From assembly GCA_017504735.1 (NCBI GenBank), contig JAFVQP010000183.1, forward strand, positions 1-56,766: a DNA stretch of 56,766 bases, given 5' to 3'. The notes below the pieces were generated by a model. That model did not search any database, had not been told where the DNA came from, and worked only from the letters and a program-made list of their open reading frames with translations. This document shows positions 41,144 through 49,357 of this stretch, one piece after another. How positions within the stretch are numbered: position 1 is the first letter of the stretch; each line of letters starts with the position of its first letter. Position numbers and translations under genes: made by a program. The stretch comes from Clostridia bacterium. Lineage in GTDB: Bacteria > Bacillota_A > Clostridia > Christensenellales > Borkfalkiaceae.

Positions 41144-42085
41144 ATGGATCAGCGATTGTTCGTGGCGGAGGAAAATTGCAAACGGCTGGACGTTTTCATA
41201 AGCGACCAGACGGAAGATTTTACACGCTCACGTTTAAAAAAGCTGATTGAAGACGGGCAGGTATGCGTCAACGGCGTTACGGTGAAAAAAGCAGGCGTGG
41301 AAATTAAATGCGGCGACAGCGTGACGGTGCAAATTCCCGAAGCGGTGGAATATAGCGTAAAGCCCGAAAATATCCCCATCGACATTGTGTATGAGGACGG
41401 AGATTTTGCCGTTGTCAACAAGGCGCAGGGGATGACGGTGCATATGGGGAATGGCAATGAAAGCGGTACGCTTGTCAATGCGCTTTTGTATGCGCTGGAC
41501 AGTTTGAGCGGAATCGGCGGCGTGTTGCGCCCTGGGATTGTACACCGCATCGACAAGGACACTACGGGTTTGTTGGTGGTGGCAAAAAATGATAAGGCGC
41601 ACGTTTCGTTGGCGGCGCAAATAGCGGAAAAAACCTGCCACCGTACCTATTACGCTTTGCTAGAAGGCAACCTCAAGGAAGAAAAAGGGCGTGTGGTAAC
41701 GGACATCGGCAGGCATCCTACCGAGCGGTTAAAGATGGCGGTACTTCCCGAAGGGAAGGGGAAAATTGCCATCACCGATTTTGAAACGGTGGCGCATTTT
41801 GGGGCGGATTTTACCTTGTGTAAGTTTGACCTGCAAACGGGTAGAACGCATCAAATCCGTGTGCATGCAAAGCACCTTGGACACCCCGTAGCAGGCGACC
41901 CTGTATATGGGTATAAAAAGCAAAAGCTCAAGGCGGACGGGCAACTGTTGCATGCGTGGCGGTTGGAACTCACGCACCCCACGACGGGGGGGAGAATGGT
42001 GTTCAACGCACCCCTGCCCCCCGCATTTCAAGAAATTTTAGATAAACTTTGTAAACAATACGGCGTGGATAAAATTACGCTGTAA
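41144..42085 (+). CDS. RluD-family pseudouridine synthase
   Basis: An N-terminal S4 RNA-binding domain (SRLKKLIEDGQVCVNG near 29-45) is followed by the RluA/RluD catalytic domain with the HRIDKDTTGLLVVAKND motif (catalytic Asp137) and QTGRTHQIRVHAKHLGHPVAGDPVYG. It isomerises uridines in 23S rRNA, most likely as RluD, though other RluA-group targets are possible. It starts 3 bp after lspA; the pairing lspA-rluD is common in bacteria. Copy L of the GAGMR element lies antisense in the segment encoding FNAPLPPA. Confidence 0.93.
   Translation: MDQRLFVAEENCKRLDVFISDQTEDFTRSRLKKLIEDGQVCVNGVTVKKAGVEIKCGDSVTVQIPEAVEYSVKPENIPIDIVYEDGDFAVVNKAQGMTVHMGNGNESGTLVNALLYALDSLSGIGGVLRPGIVHRIDKDTTGLLVVAKNDKAHVSLAAQIAEKTCHRTYYALLEGNLKEEKGRVVTDIGRHPTERLKMAVLPEGKGKIAITDFETVAHFGADFTLCKFDLQTGRTHQIRVHAKHLGHPVAGDPVYGYKKQKLKADGQLLHAWRLELTHPTTGGRMVFNAPLPPAFQEILDKLCKQYGVDKITL
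42003..42026 (-). repeat. GAGMR micro-ORF, copy L (MRGAGVR)
   Basis: Seven codons plus TGA antisense to the pseudouridine synthase gene, peptide MRGAGVR. The host protein segment FNAPLPP is conserved in the family, so part of the likeness may come from that; I rate this copy below the others. Confidence 0.5.
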
Positions 42086-42095
42086 AGGAAAAAAT

Positions 42096-43415
42096 ATGTT
42101 GAAAATTACGAAAGTAAAACGAAAATCCATCGGCAAAGAGCTGGGGTTGGAGGTCGGAGACGAAATTATCGCCTTCGACGGTTTTGCTTGCGAAGACGAG
42201 CTGGATTATCTCTACTACTGCGAAACGAGCGGGTTTACCATGACCGTACGCGATAAGCGCGGTAAAGAGGAAGTCACCGTTACGGTGGAAAAAGAAGAAG
42301 GGGAGGATTTGGGGATTGAGTTTGAGAAAAACACCTCGATTCGCACCTGCCACAACCGTTGCGTGTTTTGCTTTGTCGATCAAATGCCAAAAGGTATGCG
42401 TGACAGCTTATACGTGAAAGACGACGATTACGGTATGAGCTTTTCCTGCGGAAACTTCGTTACTTTGACCAACCTTTCGGACGAGGGGTTGGAAAGGATT
42501 ATCCGCTTAAAGCTGTCCCCCTTGTATATTTCAGTGCATACGATGAATCCCGATTTGCGTGTAAAACTTCTTCGCAATCGCTTTGCGGGGAAAATTGTCG
42601 ATCAAATCGACCGCCTTGTGAAGGGCGGGGTAGAAATGCATTGTCAAGCGGTGCTTGTGCCCGGTGAAAACGACGGGGAAGAGCTTGCTTACACGGCAAG
42701 AAAGCTGTTTTCCTACTACCCTGCGGTGCGCGACTTGGCGTGTGTGCCGACGGGGATTACCAAATACCGCGACGGATTGTATCCCATCCCTGACGTAGAT
42801 AAGGAATATAGCGAGAAACTCCTGGATTTGGTGGATGCGTTGAATAAGGAATTCGGTGTAGATTTCCTCTTACCTGCGGATGAGTATTTCATCAAGGCGG
42901 GGCGTCCGTTGAAGGGTGTGGACTTTTACGGTGATTTCGAACAAATAGAAAACGGAATCGGTATGACCACAAAATTCTTGGACGAAGCGGAAAATGCGCT
43001 TATTGCTCTAAAGGAAGGGGGCAGGTATGCGTTGAGTAAACCGAAACGTTCGATCATTATCAGCGGCGTCAGCGCAAAAGGCGTTTTGCAAACGGTGGCG
43101 GATAGATGTAATGATGCCGTAGAGGGTTTACACGCCGAGGTGTTGGCGGTGGAAAATGAGTTCTTTGGGCATACCGTTACTTGTACGGGGTTATTGACGG
43201 GGGTGGATATTTTACACGCCTTGGAAACTTTACGTAAGGAAACGGGTAATTTTGACGAAGTGCTTTTGGCTGGGAATACGATGAAGGAATTTGAGAACGT
43301 GTTTCTTTGCGGTATGAGCTTGGATGAATTGAAGAAAAAGCTTGGCTTCAAAAATATTAAAATCAATCGAGAGGGCGGTTATGGGTTTGTGGAAATCTTA
43401 ACCGCGAGAGAATAA
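42096..43415 (+). CDS. DUF512 family PDZ / radical-SAM-like protein (439 aa)
   Basis: An N-terminal PDZ-like domain (GKELGLEVGDEIIAFDGF near 13-30) is followed by a cysteine motif TCHNRCVFCFVDQ near 86 of radical SAM type (C-x3-C-x2-C) and then the DUF512 domain (GMTTKFLDEAENALIAL ... KPKRSIIISGVSAKGVL). The family is widespread in Clostridia, often beside der; here der follows after 15 bp. The reaction is unknown. The first Cys motif suggests an iron-sulfur cluster. GAGMR copy M lies in the sense strand at LKEGGRYALS in another frame. Confidence 0.88.
   Translation: MLKITKVKRKSIGKELGLEVGDEIIAFDGFACEDELDYLYYCETSGFTMTVRDKRGKEEVTVTVEKEEGEDLGIEFEKNTSIRTCHNRCVFCFVDQMPKGMRDSLYVKDDDYGMSFSCGNFVTLTNLSDEGLERIIRLKLSPLYISVHTMNPDLRVKLLRNRFAGKIVDQIDRLVKGGVEMHCQAVLVPGENDGEELAYTARKLFSYYPAVRDLACVPTGITKYRDGLYPIPDVDKEYSEKLLDLVDALNKEFGVDFLLPADEYFIKAGRPLKGVDFYGDFEQIENGIGMTTKFLDEAENALIALKEGGRYALSKPKRSIIISGVSAKGVLQTVADRCNDAVEGLHAEVLAVENEFFGHTVTCTGLLTGVDILHALETLRKETGNFDEVLLAGNTMKEFENVFLCGMSLDELKKKLGFKNIKINREGGYGFVEILTARE
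43012..43035 (+). repeat. GAGMR element, copy M (RKGAGMR-stop)
   Basis: AGG AAG GGG GCA GGT ATG CGT TGA on the sense strand of DUF512 in another frame, preceded by an in-frame TAA. Peptide identical to the end of copy F. Confidence 0.7.
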
Positions 43416-43430
43416 AGGAGGCGATAAGAT

Positions 43431-44744
43431 ATGGCAAATCCCTTAATCGCGTTGGTGGGAAGACCCAACGTTGGTAAAAGTACCTTTTTCAATAGGGTAG
43501 CAGGACGAAAAATTTCGATTACGGAGGATAGACCTGGCGTTACGCGCGACCGTTTGTACACGGACGCGGTTTGGCGTGGGAAAAACTTCACGATGGTGGA
43601 TACGGGCGGTATCGAGTTGAAGTCCGAGGATATCATGTGGAAGGAAATTGCAAAGCAGGCGGAGGTTGCGATTGACACCGCAGACGTTATTTTGTTTTTC
43701 ACGGACGGTAAGGATGGGGTGCACCCTTCCGATTACGACGTGGCGGATATTTTACGCCGTAGCAAAAAGCCTGTTATTTTGGTTGTAAATAAAATCGATA
43801 ATTACTCCCCTGAGCAGGTATTCGAGTTTTACTCGCTTGGTTTAGGTGAGCCGTTTGCGATTTCTGCAGAACATTCTCAAGGGATTGGCGATGTTTTGGA
43901 TGAAGCGATGGTATATTTCCCCGATGAAACGGAAGAAAAGGTGCCTTCGTTGAAGATTGCTGTGGTAGGGAAACCCAACGCAGGTAAATCCAGCCTTGTC
44001 AACAAAATTTTGGGCAGCGAAAGAAGCATTGTTACCCCGATGGCAGGTACGACCCGCGATGCAATCGACACGCTGTTTTTTCGAGGTGAAAAGGCTTACA
44101 CCATCATTGATACGGCAGGTATTCGCAAGAAAAAGAGTGTGGACGACGACGTGGAATATTACAGCAATATGCGTGCGTTCGACGCGGTGAGAAGAAGTGA
44201 CGTTTGCCTTTTGGTGGTGGACAGCGCGGAAGGTTTGACCGAGCAGGACGTTAAGATTATCGGCTACGTACACGAACAAGGAAAACCGTCCGTTATCGTT
44301 ATGAATAAGTGGGATTTGATTGAAAAGGATACCCATACGGTAAACCGTTTTGAAGCGCAGCTTCAAGAAGATTTGAAGTTTATGGACTACTACAAGTCCA
44401 TCTACATTTCCGCAAAGACGGGGCAACGCGTTGAAAAGGTGCTTTCCGCCGTGGAAGAAGTATATGCGCATGCGTGCTTCCGTGTTCCTACGGGTGAGTT
44501 AAACGATTTGATCGGCGATGCGGTGCGCTTGCAGGAACCCCCTTCTTATCAAGGGCGCAGAATGCGTGTATTCTTCTCGTCGCAGGTGGCGGTTTGTCCC
44601 CCTGTATTCGTTTTACACGTAAACGACGAAGGGCTTTTACACTTCTCTTACCAAAGATATTTGGAAAATACCATCCGCCGAGCGTATGATTTTACGGGTA
44701 CGCCTATTAAGGTCACCGTGCGTGAAAAGAAAGAGGAAGATTAA
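43431..44744 (+). CDS. der: Ribosome-assembly GTPase Der (EngA)
   Basis: Two GTPase domains in tandem followed by a KH-like domain. G1 motifs GRPNVGKST at 10-18 and GKPNAGKSS at 180-188; the first domain has DTGG and NKID, the second DTAG and NKWD. The C-terminal domain (about 355-437) has the KH-type end with GTPIKVTVREKK. It acts in 50S subunit maturation. GGAGGCG precedes the start. It is in an operon with DUF512 upstream and plsY downstream, a usual order in Clostridia. Confidence 0.97.
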   Translation: MANPLIALVGRPNVGKSTFFNRVAGRKISITEDRPGVTRDRLYTDAVWRGKNFTMVDTGGIELKSEDIMWKEIAKQAEVAIDTADVILFFTDGKDGVHPSDYDVADILRRSKKPVILVVNKIDNYSPEQVFEFYSLGLGEPFAISAEHSQGIGDVLDEAMVYFPDETEEKVPSLKIAVVGKPNAGKSSLVNKILGSERSIVTPMAGTTRDAIDTLFFRGEKAYTIIDTAGIRKKKSVDDDVEYYSNMRAFDAVRRSDVCLLVVDSAEGLTEQDVKIIGYVHEQGKPSVIVMNKWDLIEKDTHTVNRFEAQLQEDLKFMDYYKSIYISAKTGQRVEKVLSAVEEVYAHACFRVPTGELNDLIGDAVRLQEPPSYQGRRMRVFFSSQVAVCPPVFVLHVNDEGLLHFSYQRYLENTIRRAYDFTGTPIKVTVREKKEED

Positions 44745-44750
44745 GCAAGG

Positions 44751-45473
44751 ATGAAAGTTTTTTCGTTTTTAGAAAACTGGTGGCAATTTTTATTGATTGC
44801 CGTTATATGTTATTTTTTCGGCAGTATCAACTTTGCGTGGCTGATTTCACGGTTGATGCATAAAGATATCACAAAAATGGGCAGCGGCAATCCAGGCACG
44901 ATGAACGTCACGAGAGAGTTGGGGATAAAGGCAGGGGTTGCCACTTTTGCGGGCGATGCGTTAAAAGGCGTCGTACCGATGGTAATTTGCTACTTTATTT
45001 ATCGTGATTACGTTTTTGAAGGGACGAAGGTTTTTGTGTCCGATTTTGTACGGTATTTTTCCGCCGTGTGTGTAGTTGTCGGGCATATTTTCCCCCTTTC
45101 TAGATATTACAAGGGCGGGAAAGGGATTGCTTCTACCTTAGGTATTTTTTGGGGCGGTTTGTCTTTGGAGGACCCTTGGTGGATTTTGCTTGGCTTTGTG
45201 GTTGCGGCGATCATTATCTCTTTTATTTTGGTGACGGAGTGGGGCTCGCTTGGCTCGCTTTTTGGGGTATCGCTTTGTAGTATTATTCAGCTTGTGATAT
45301 TCTTTACAAGATACAGCACGCAACCTGTCAATGCATACCTGGTATGCCTGTTCATGTTTATTTTGGCGTTAAACCTGCTTACTTGGCTTGCGCATAGGAA
45401 AAACATACAAAGGCTTTTTGCGGGGGAAGAACACCATACTTCCTTTAAAAAATCTCGCCATAAAAAGGCATAA
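44751..45473 (+). CDS. plsY: Glycerol-3-phosphate acyltransferase PlsY (240 aa)
   Basis: Uses acyl-phosphate to make lysophosphatidic acid, the first step of phospholipid synthesis. Five helices and the motifs GSINFAWLISRL, MGSGNPGTMNVTRELG and VVVGHIFPLSRYYKGGKGIA, holding the SGNPG and KGGKG active-site loops. Size is some 30 residues above the usual, with a longer helix region after 155 and a basic tail (TSFKKSRHKKA). It lies 6 bp after der. The acyl-phosphate-making PlsX is not in this window. Confidence 0.94.
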   Translation: MKVFSFLENWWQFLLIAVICYFFGSINFAWLISRLMHKDITKMGSGNPGTMNVTRELGIKAGVATFAGDALKGVVPMVICYFIYRDYVFEGTKVFVSDFVRYFSAVCVVVGHIFPLSRYYKGGKGIASTLGIFWGGLSLEDPWWILLGFVVAAIIISFILVTEWGSLGSLFGVSLCSIIQLVIFFTRYSTQPVNAYLVCLFMFILALNLLTWLAHRKNIQRLFAGEEHHTSFKKSRHKKA

Positions 45474-45490
45474 GTTATATAGGTGAAATT

Positions 45491-46846
45491 ATGAAAATAG
45501 TCATCATCGGCTGCGGTCGATTGGGGCAAAATCTTGCCGAAAAATTGAATGCGGACGGTAATAAAGTAACAATCGTAGATTTGAATGCTTCGAAGGTTGA
45601 GGCAGTTTCCAGCCGCTGTGATATCATGGGGGTTGTAGGCAATGGGGCAACGCAAAGCGTCCAACGTGAAGCTGGGGTGGAAAACGCAGATTTGTTGATT
45701 GCGGTTACCGACTCAGACGAGTTGAACTTGCTTTGTTGTGTTATTGCGAAAAAGGAAGGCAAATGTCAGGCGATTGCACGTGTTAAAAACCCTGAATATA
45801 GTAAAGAAGCGTTATATTTAAAGGAGCAGCTTGGCCTTGCAATGGTGGTCAATCCAGAGTATGCGGCGGCGGAAGAAATTGCGCGTATATTGCGTTTCCC
45901 TGCGGCGTTAAAGATTGAACCGTTTACAAAAGGCAAGGTTGAGCTTGTCAAATTCAAGCTGGCAAAAGGCAATAAGCTGATTGGGATGTCCGTTAAGGAC
46001 ATGGCTGCCAAATATCACTGCGACGTGTTGGTTTGCACGGTAGAACGCGGGGAAGAAGCACATATCACTGGCGGTGATTTTGTGTTTGAGGAAAAGGACG
46101 TGGTGTCCATCATCGGTACACCGAAGAACGCCAACGAGTTCTTTACAAAAATCGAAAATACGGGCAACTCCATCAAAAAGACGATGGCGGTTGGCGGTGG
46201 GGCGATTACCCATTATCTTTGTGAAATTCTTAAATCTTCAGGGATCGGCCTGAAGGTGATTGCGCGTGATTATGCAAGGTGTGAAGACCTTTGTACGCAA
46301 TGGCCGAAGGTGGACGTTATTTACGGGAATTTCTCGGATAGAGAATTGTTGCAAGAAGAGGGGATTAAAAAAGCGGATGCGTTTGTAGCGTTGTCCGATT
46401 TGGACGAAGAAAACATCCTTTTGTCCTTGTTTGCGCAGGAATTTTGCGAAGGGAAGCTCATCACCAAAATCAGTCATGCGGACTACGACAGCGTAATCAA
46501 CCGTTTAGAGCTTGATACGGTGATTTGTCCTGTGAATATCACGGCAGACAGCGTTTTGCGTTTTGTGCGCGCCACACGCAATGCAAAGGGGAGCAATATG
46601 GAAACCCTTTACAACATGATCCCTGGACAGGTCGAGGCGGCGGAATTTATCATCAAGGAAAAATCGCCGATTGCCAACAAACCTCTTTGCGAGTTAAAGT
46701 TCAAAAAGGGCGTATTGATTGCTTCCATTTCCCGCGGCGGCGAAATTATCACCCCTCGCGGTCAAGATATGATTTTGCCTGGGGATGCGGTGGTTATCGT
46801 TTCCAAGCACTTGGGGCTTGAGGATATCACGGACATTTTAAGGTGA
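45491..46846 (+). CDS. trkA: Potassium uptake protein TrkA (two RCK domains, 451 aa)
   Basis: Cytoplasmic gating subunit of the Trk system. Two tandem RCK units: the first begins VIIGCGRLGQNLAEKL at residue 4 and the second MAVGGGAITHYLCEIL near 230, each with a Rossmann NAD-binding fold (VDLNASKVE in the first) and a TrkA-C-like ligand domain. It forms a ring below TrkH and opens it on ATP or NADH binding. The second half has lost the standard GxGxxG form (GGGAIT). TrkH follows 4 bp downstream in the same operon. Confidence 0.94.
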   Translation: MKIVIIGCGRLGQNLAEKLNADGNKVTIVDLNASKVEAVSSRCDIMGVVGNGATQSVQREAGVENADLLIAVTDSDELNLLCCVIAKKEGKCQAIARVKNPEYSKEALYLKEQLGLAMVVNPEYAAAEEIARILRFPAALKIEPFTKGKVELVKFKLAKGNKLIGMSVKDMAAKYHCDVLVCTVERGEEAHITGGDFVFEEKDVVSIIGTPKNANEFFTKIENTGNSIKKTMAVGGGAITHYLCEILKSSGIGLKVIARDYARCEDLCTQWPKVDVIYGNFSDRELLQEEGIKKADAFVALSDLDEENILLSLFAQEFCEGKLITKISHADYDSVINRLELDTVICPVNITADSVLRFVRATRNAKGSNMETLYNMIPGQVEAAEFIIKEKSPIANKPLCELKFKKGVLIASISRGGEIITPRGQDMILPGDAVVIVSKHLGLEDITDILR

Positions 46847-46850
46847 CGGT

Positions 46851-48350
46851 ATGAATTTTGCGGTAATAAGAAGAACGCTCGGATGGTTGCTTATATTCGA
46901 GGCGATATTTATGCTAGTGCCTACCGCCACGGCGGTGTTGTATGAGGAATGGAATACACTCAGCGCTATCCTTGCCAGCATGGGTGCGTGCCTCTTGGTG
47001 GGGGCAATTTGTTTGATATTTAAGGTAAAAAGCGATGCGATCTATGCCAAGGAAGGCATGGTAATTGTGGCGAGCAGTTGGATTGTACTTAGTCTTTTTG
47101 GCGCGTTACCATTTTGGTTTTCGCGTGAAATTCCTTCCTATATAGACGCCTTGTTTGAGGCCGTGTCGGGTTTTACCACCACAGGCGCGACCATTTTAAC
47201 AGGAGAAGTGGCTTTAGGTACTGCCGATGGATATTTGGCGATGTCAAAATCTCTTTTGATGTGGCGTAGCTTTACCCATTGGGTTGGCGGTATGGGTATT
47301 TTGGTGTTTATTATGGCGTTTTTGCCGTTGAGCGGCGCGCGGAATATGCACATTATGAAGGCGGAAAGCCCTGGCCCCATCGTGGGTAAGCTTGTACCCA
47401 AGGTGCGTACGACGGCGAAGATTTTGTATGCAATTTACTTTGGGTTGACGATGATAGAGTTTGTTTTTTTGCTGTGCGGTAAAATGCCTGCATTTGATGC
47501 TTTGAATGCGGCGTTTGCAACGGCAGGTACGGGTGGTTTTTCCGTAAAAACGGACGGATTTGCAGGATATTCGCCCTATTTACAATGGGTAGTAACCGTC
47601 TTTATGTTGTTGTTTTCCATCAACTTTAACACGTACTTCTTAATTCTTTGCGGTAAAATCAAGGATGCGTTTAACCTTGAGGTGCGCGTGTTTATTGGGA
47701 TTGTCGTTGCGGCGATTGCGTTGATTACGCTTAACGTTTATACAACGGCAACCGAGTTGTACAGCTATACCTTTAGCGAAGCGTTGCGTTACAGCGCATT
47801 CTCGCTTGCTTCGGTGATTTCTACCACAGGGTTTGCAACGGCAAACTTTGATTTATGGCCGTCTTTTTCGAAGTGCATTTTGGTGTTGGTGATGTTTATT
47901 GGCGCCTGCGCAGGCAGTACGGGCGGCGGCATTAAGGTGTCGCGCGTGGTGGTGCTGTATAAGGGCGCAACCCACGAAATGAGACGTGCTTTACACCCCA
48001 AGCAGATGAAAAAGATTTCGATGGACGGGCGTATTGTGGAGCATGAAGTAGTGCGCAATACCAACGCATTTATCATCATCTATATCTTGGTGTTTATTGT
48101 GTCGATGTTGCTGGTTATGCTTGACCCTGCGACGGTGCAGGTCAGTGAAAGTCCGTTGGTGACGAATTTTACAGCGACCGCGGCAACCTTGAACAATATT
48201 GGACCTGGGTTGGATGCCGTTGGCCCTGTGGGGAATTTTGCATTCTATAATCCATTCTCGAAAATAGTGTTTATTTTCAATATGTTGGCAGGGCGTTTGG
48301 AGTTGTTCCCGATGTTGATTTTGTTCCACCCTGCAACGTGGAAAAAATAG
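46851..48350 (+). CDS. trkH: Potassium uptake protein TrkH (499 aa)
   Basis: Ion-conducting subunit of Trk. About ten helices with pore loops typical of the family: FTTTGATIL near 122, HWVGGMGILVF near 142, ATAGTGGFSVKTD near 225, STTGFATANF near 323 and SVGNF-like NNIGPGLDAVGPVG near 448. The filter glycines are kept in all four repeats. Four bp separate it from trkA and it is the last gene of the nine-gene operon that begins with lgt; a strong terminator at 48462-48494 follows. Confidence 0.94.
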   Translation: MNFAVIRRTLGWLLIFEAIFMLVPTATAVLYEEWNTLSAILASMGACLLVGAICLIFKVKSDAIYAKEGMVIVASSWIVLSLFGALPFWFSREIPSYIDALFEAVSGFTTTGATILTGEVALGTADGYLAMSKSLLMWRSFTHWVGGMGILVFIMAFLPLSGARNMHIMKAESPGPIVGKLVPKVRTTAKILYAIYFGLTMIEFVFLLCGKMPAFDALNAAFATAGTGGFSVKTDGFAGYSPYLQWVVTVFMLLFSINFNTYFLILCGKIKDAFNLEVRVFIGIVVAAIALITLNVYTTATELYSYTFSEALRYSAFSLASVISTTGFATANFDLWPSFSKCILVLVMFIGACAGSTGGGIKVSRVVVLYKGATHEMRRALHPKQMKKISMDGRIVEHEVVRNTNAFIIIYILVFIVSMLLVMLDPATVQVSESPLVTNFTATAATLNNIGPGLDAVGPVGNFAFYNPFSKIVFIFNMLAGRLELFPMLILFHPATWKK

Positions 48351-48461
48351 CAACCTGAAGTTGCGCGCAGTAGGGTGTCTTTTCATACACTTTGATAGAT
48401 TGTTGCGTGCATTCACGAAGGTAGTGATTGTAGAACTTATAATAGGATAAATAAAGTATAA

Positions 48462-48494
48462 AGCCACCGAAAGTCAATCGACTTTCGGTGGCTT
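48462..48494. terminator. Bidirectional terminator after trkH
   Basis: Perfect stem GCCACCGAAAGT / ACTTTCGGTGGC with loop CAATCG and A/T-rich flanks. The remaining gap to upp shows no further gene. Confidence 0.85.
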
Positions 48495-48604
48495 TATGAT
48501 ATTTCACTTAATATTATTGTTTAATATATACGACTTGGGGTATGCATAAGGCTAGCTATAAAGTGTTTGCTAACACACCAAGTTTGGCTGCAAGATCATC
48601 TTGC

Positions 48605-49246
48605 TTATTTGGTGCCGAATAAACGATCGCCTGCGTCACCAAGCCCAGGAAGGATGTAGCCGTTTTCATTAAGCTGTCTATCCTGCGTAGCAACGTACAC
48701 TTTCACGTCAGGGTGCGATTCTGCCACCTTAGAGATGCCTTCAGGCGCGCCGATAATTGCCATGAATTTAATATTCTTACAACCGCGCTTTTTCAAAAGG
48801 TTGATGGCATCGCATGCGCTTCCGCCCGTTGCCAACATAGGATCTACCAACAAAACCAGCTTGTTTTCAATGCCGTCGGGGAGCTTACAGTAATATTCCT
48901 TCGGCTCCAACGTTTCCTCATCACGGTACATACCAATATGCCCAACGCGTGCGCTGGGGAAAAGTACGTGGATACCGTTTACCATACCAAGCCCTGCGCG
49001 AAGAATGGGTACGATGGCAATGGCATTGTCCGCAACTACCGTTTGCGTGCAGGTTTCTAAAGGGGTTTTTACCGTCTTTTCCACGGTAGGAACGCCGTCT
49101 TTTAAGGCTTCATAGGTCATAAGGGTGGTGATTTCCTCGATGAGTTCGCGGAATTCCTTCGTAGGGGTTTTTTCATCGCGCAAAATGGCGATTTTATGGT
49201 TGATTAAGGGATGATTGAAAACGGTTACGTTGTCGTAATTTTTCAT
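48605..49246 (-). CDS. upp: Uracil phosphoribosyltransferase
   Basis: Salvages uracil to UMP with PRPP. NHPLINHKIAILRDEKT at the N-terminus, ILRAGLGMVNGI near 82, the PRPP-binding loop VDPMLATGGSACDAI near 133 and IGAPEGI, plus the uracil-contact end GYILPGLGDAGDRLFGT are canonical. 213 residues, as usual. A separate promoter at 49277-49305 and a weak ACGAGG ribosome site precede it. The gene is alone; the 3' region up to 48494 contains the bidirectional terminator. Confidence 0.96.
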   Translation of the reverse strand: MKNYDNVTVFNHPLINHKIAILRDEKTPTKEFRELIEEITTLMTYEALKDGVPTVEKTVKTPLETCTQTVVADNAIAIVPILRAGLGMVNGIHVLFPSARVGHIGMYRDEETLEPKEYYCKLPDGIENKLVLLVDPMLATGGSACDAINLLKKRGCKNIKFMAIIGAPEGISKVAESHPDVKVYVATQDRQLNENGYILPGLGDAGDRLFGTK

Positions 49247-49276
49247 TTTTTAACCTCGTAAAAACATATTTTCCTT

Positions 49277-49305
49277 ATTATAGCATACTTTTTTGTAAAT
49301 AGCAA
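49277..49305 (-). promoter_or_regulatory. Promoter of upp
   Basis: TTGCTA (49305-49300), 17 bp, TATAAT (49282-49277) on the minus strand. Confidence 0.75.
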
Positions 49306-49318
49306 GAGGGGAAGTGAT

Positions 49319-49343
49319 AAAAAACACCCCGATGGGGCGTTTT
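49319..49343 (-). terminator. Terminator of the KtrBA-PHP operon
   Basis: Stem AACGCCCC / GGGGTGTT with a 3-nt loop, then TTTTTT on the minus strand, 15 bp after the PHP stop codon. Confidence 0.85.
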
Positions 49344-49357
49344 GTTTCATATAGGGT

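Noticed and set aside
41252..41270. GACGGGCAGGTATGCGTC in the pseudouridine synthase gene resembles the GAGMR element
   Set aside because: It encodes EDGQVCVNG, a normal S4-domain sequence, and in the GAGMR frame there is no TGA after the Arg codon.
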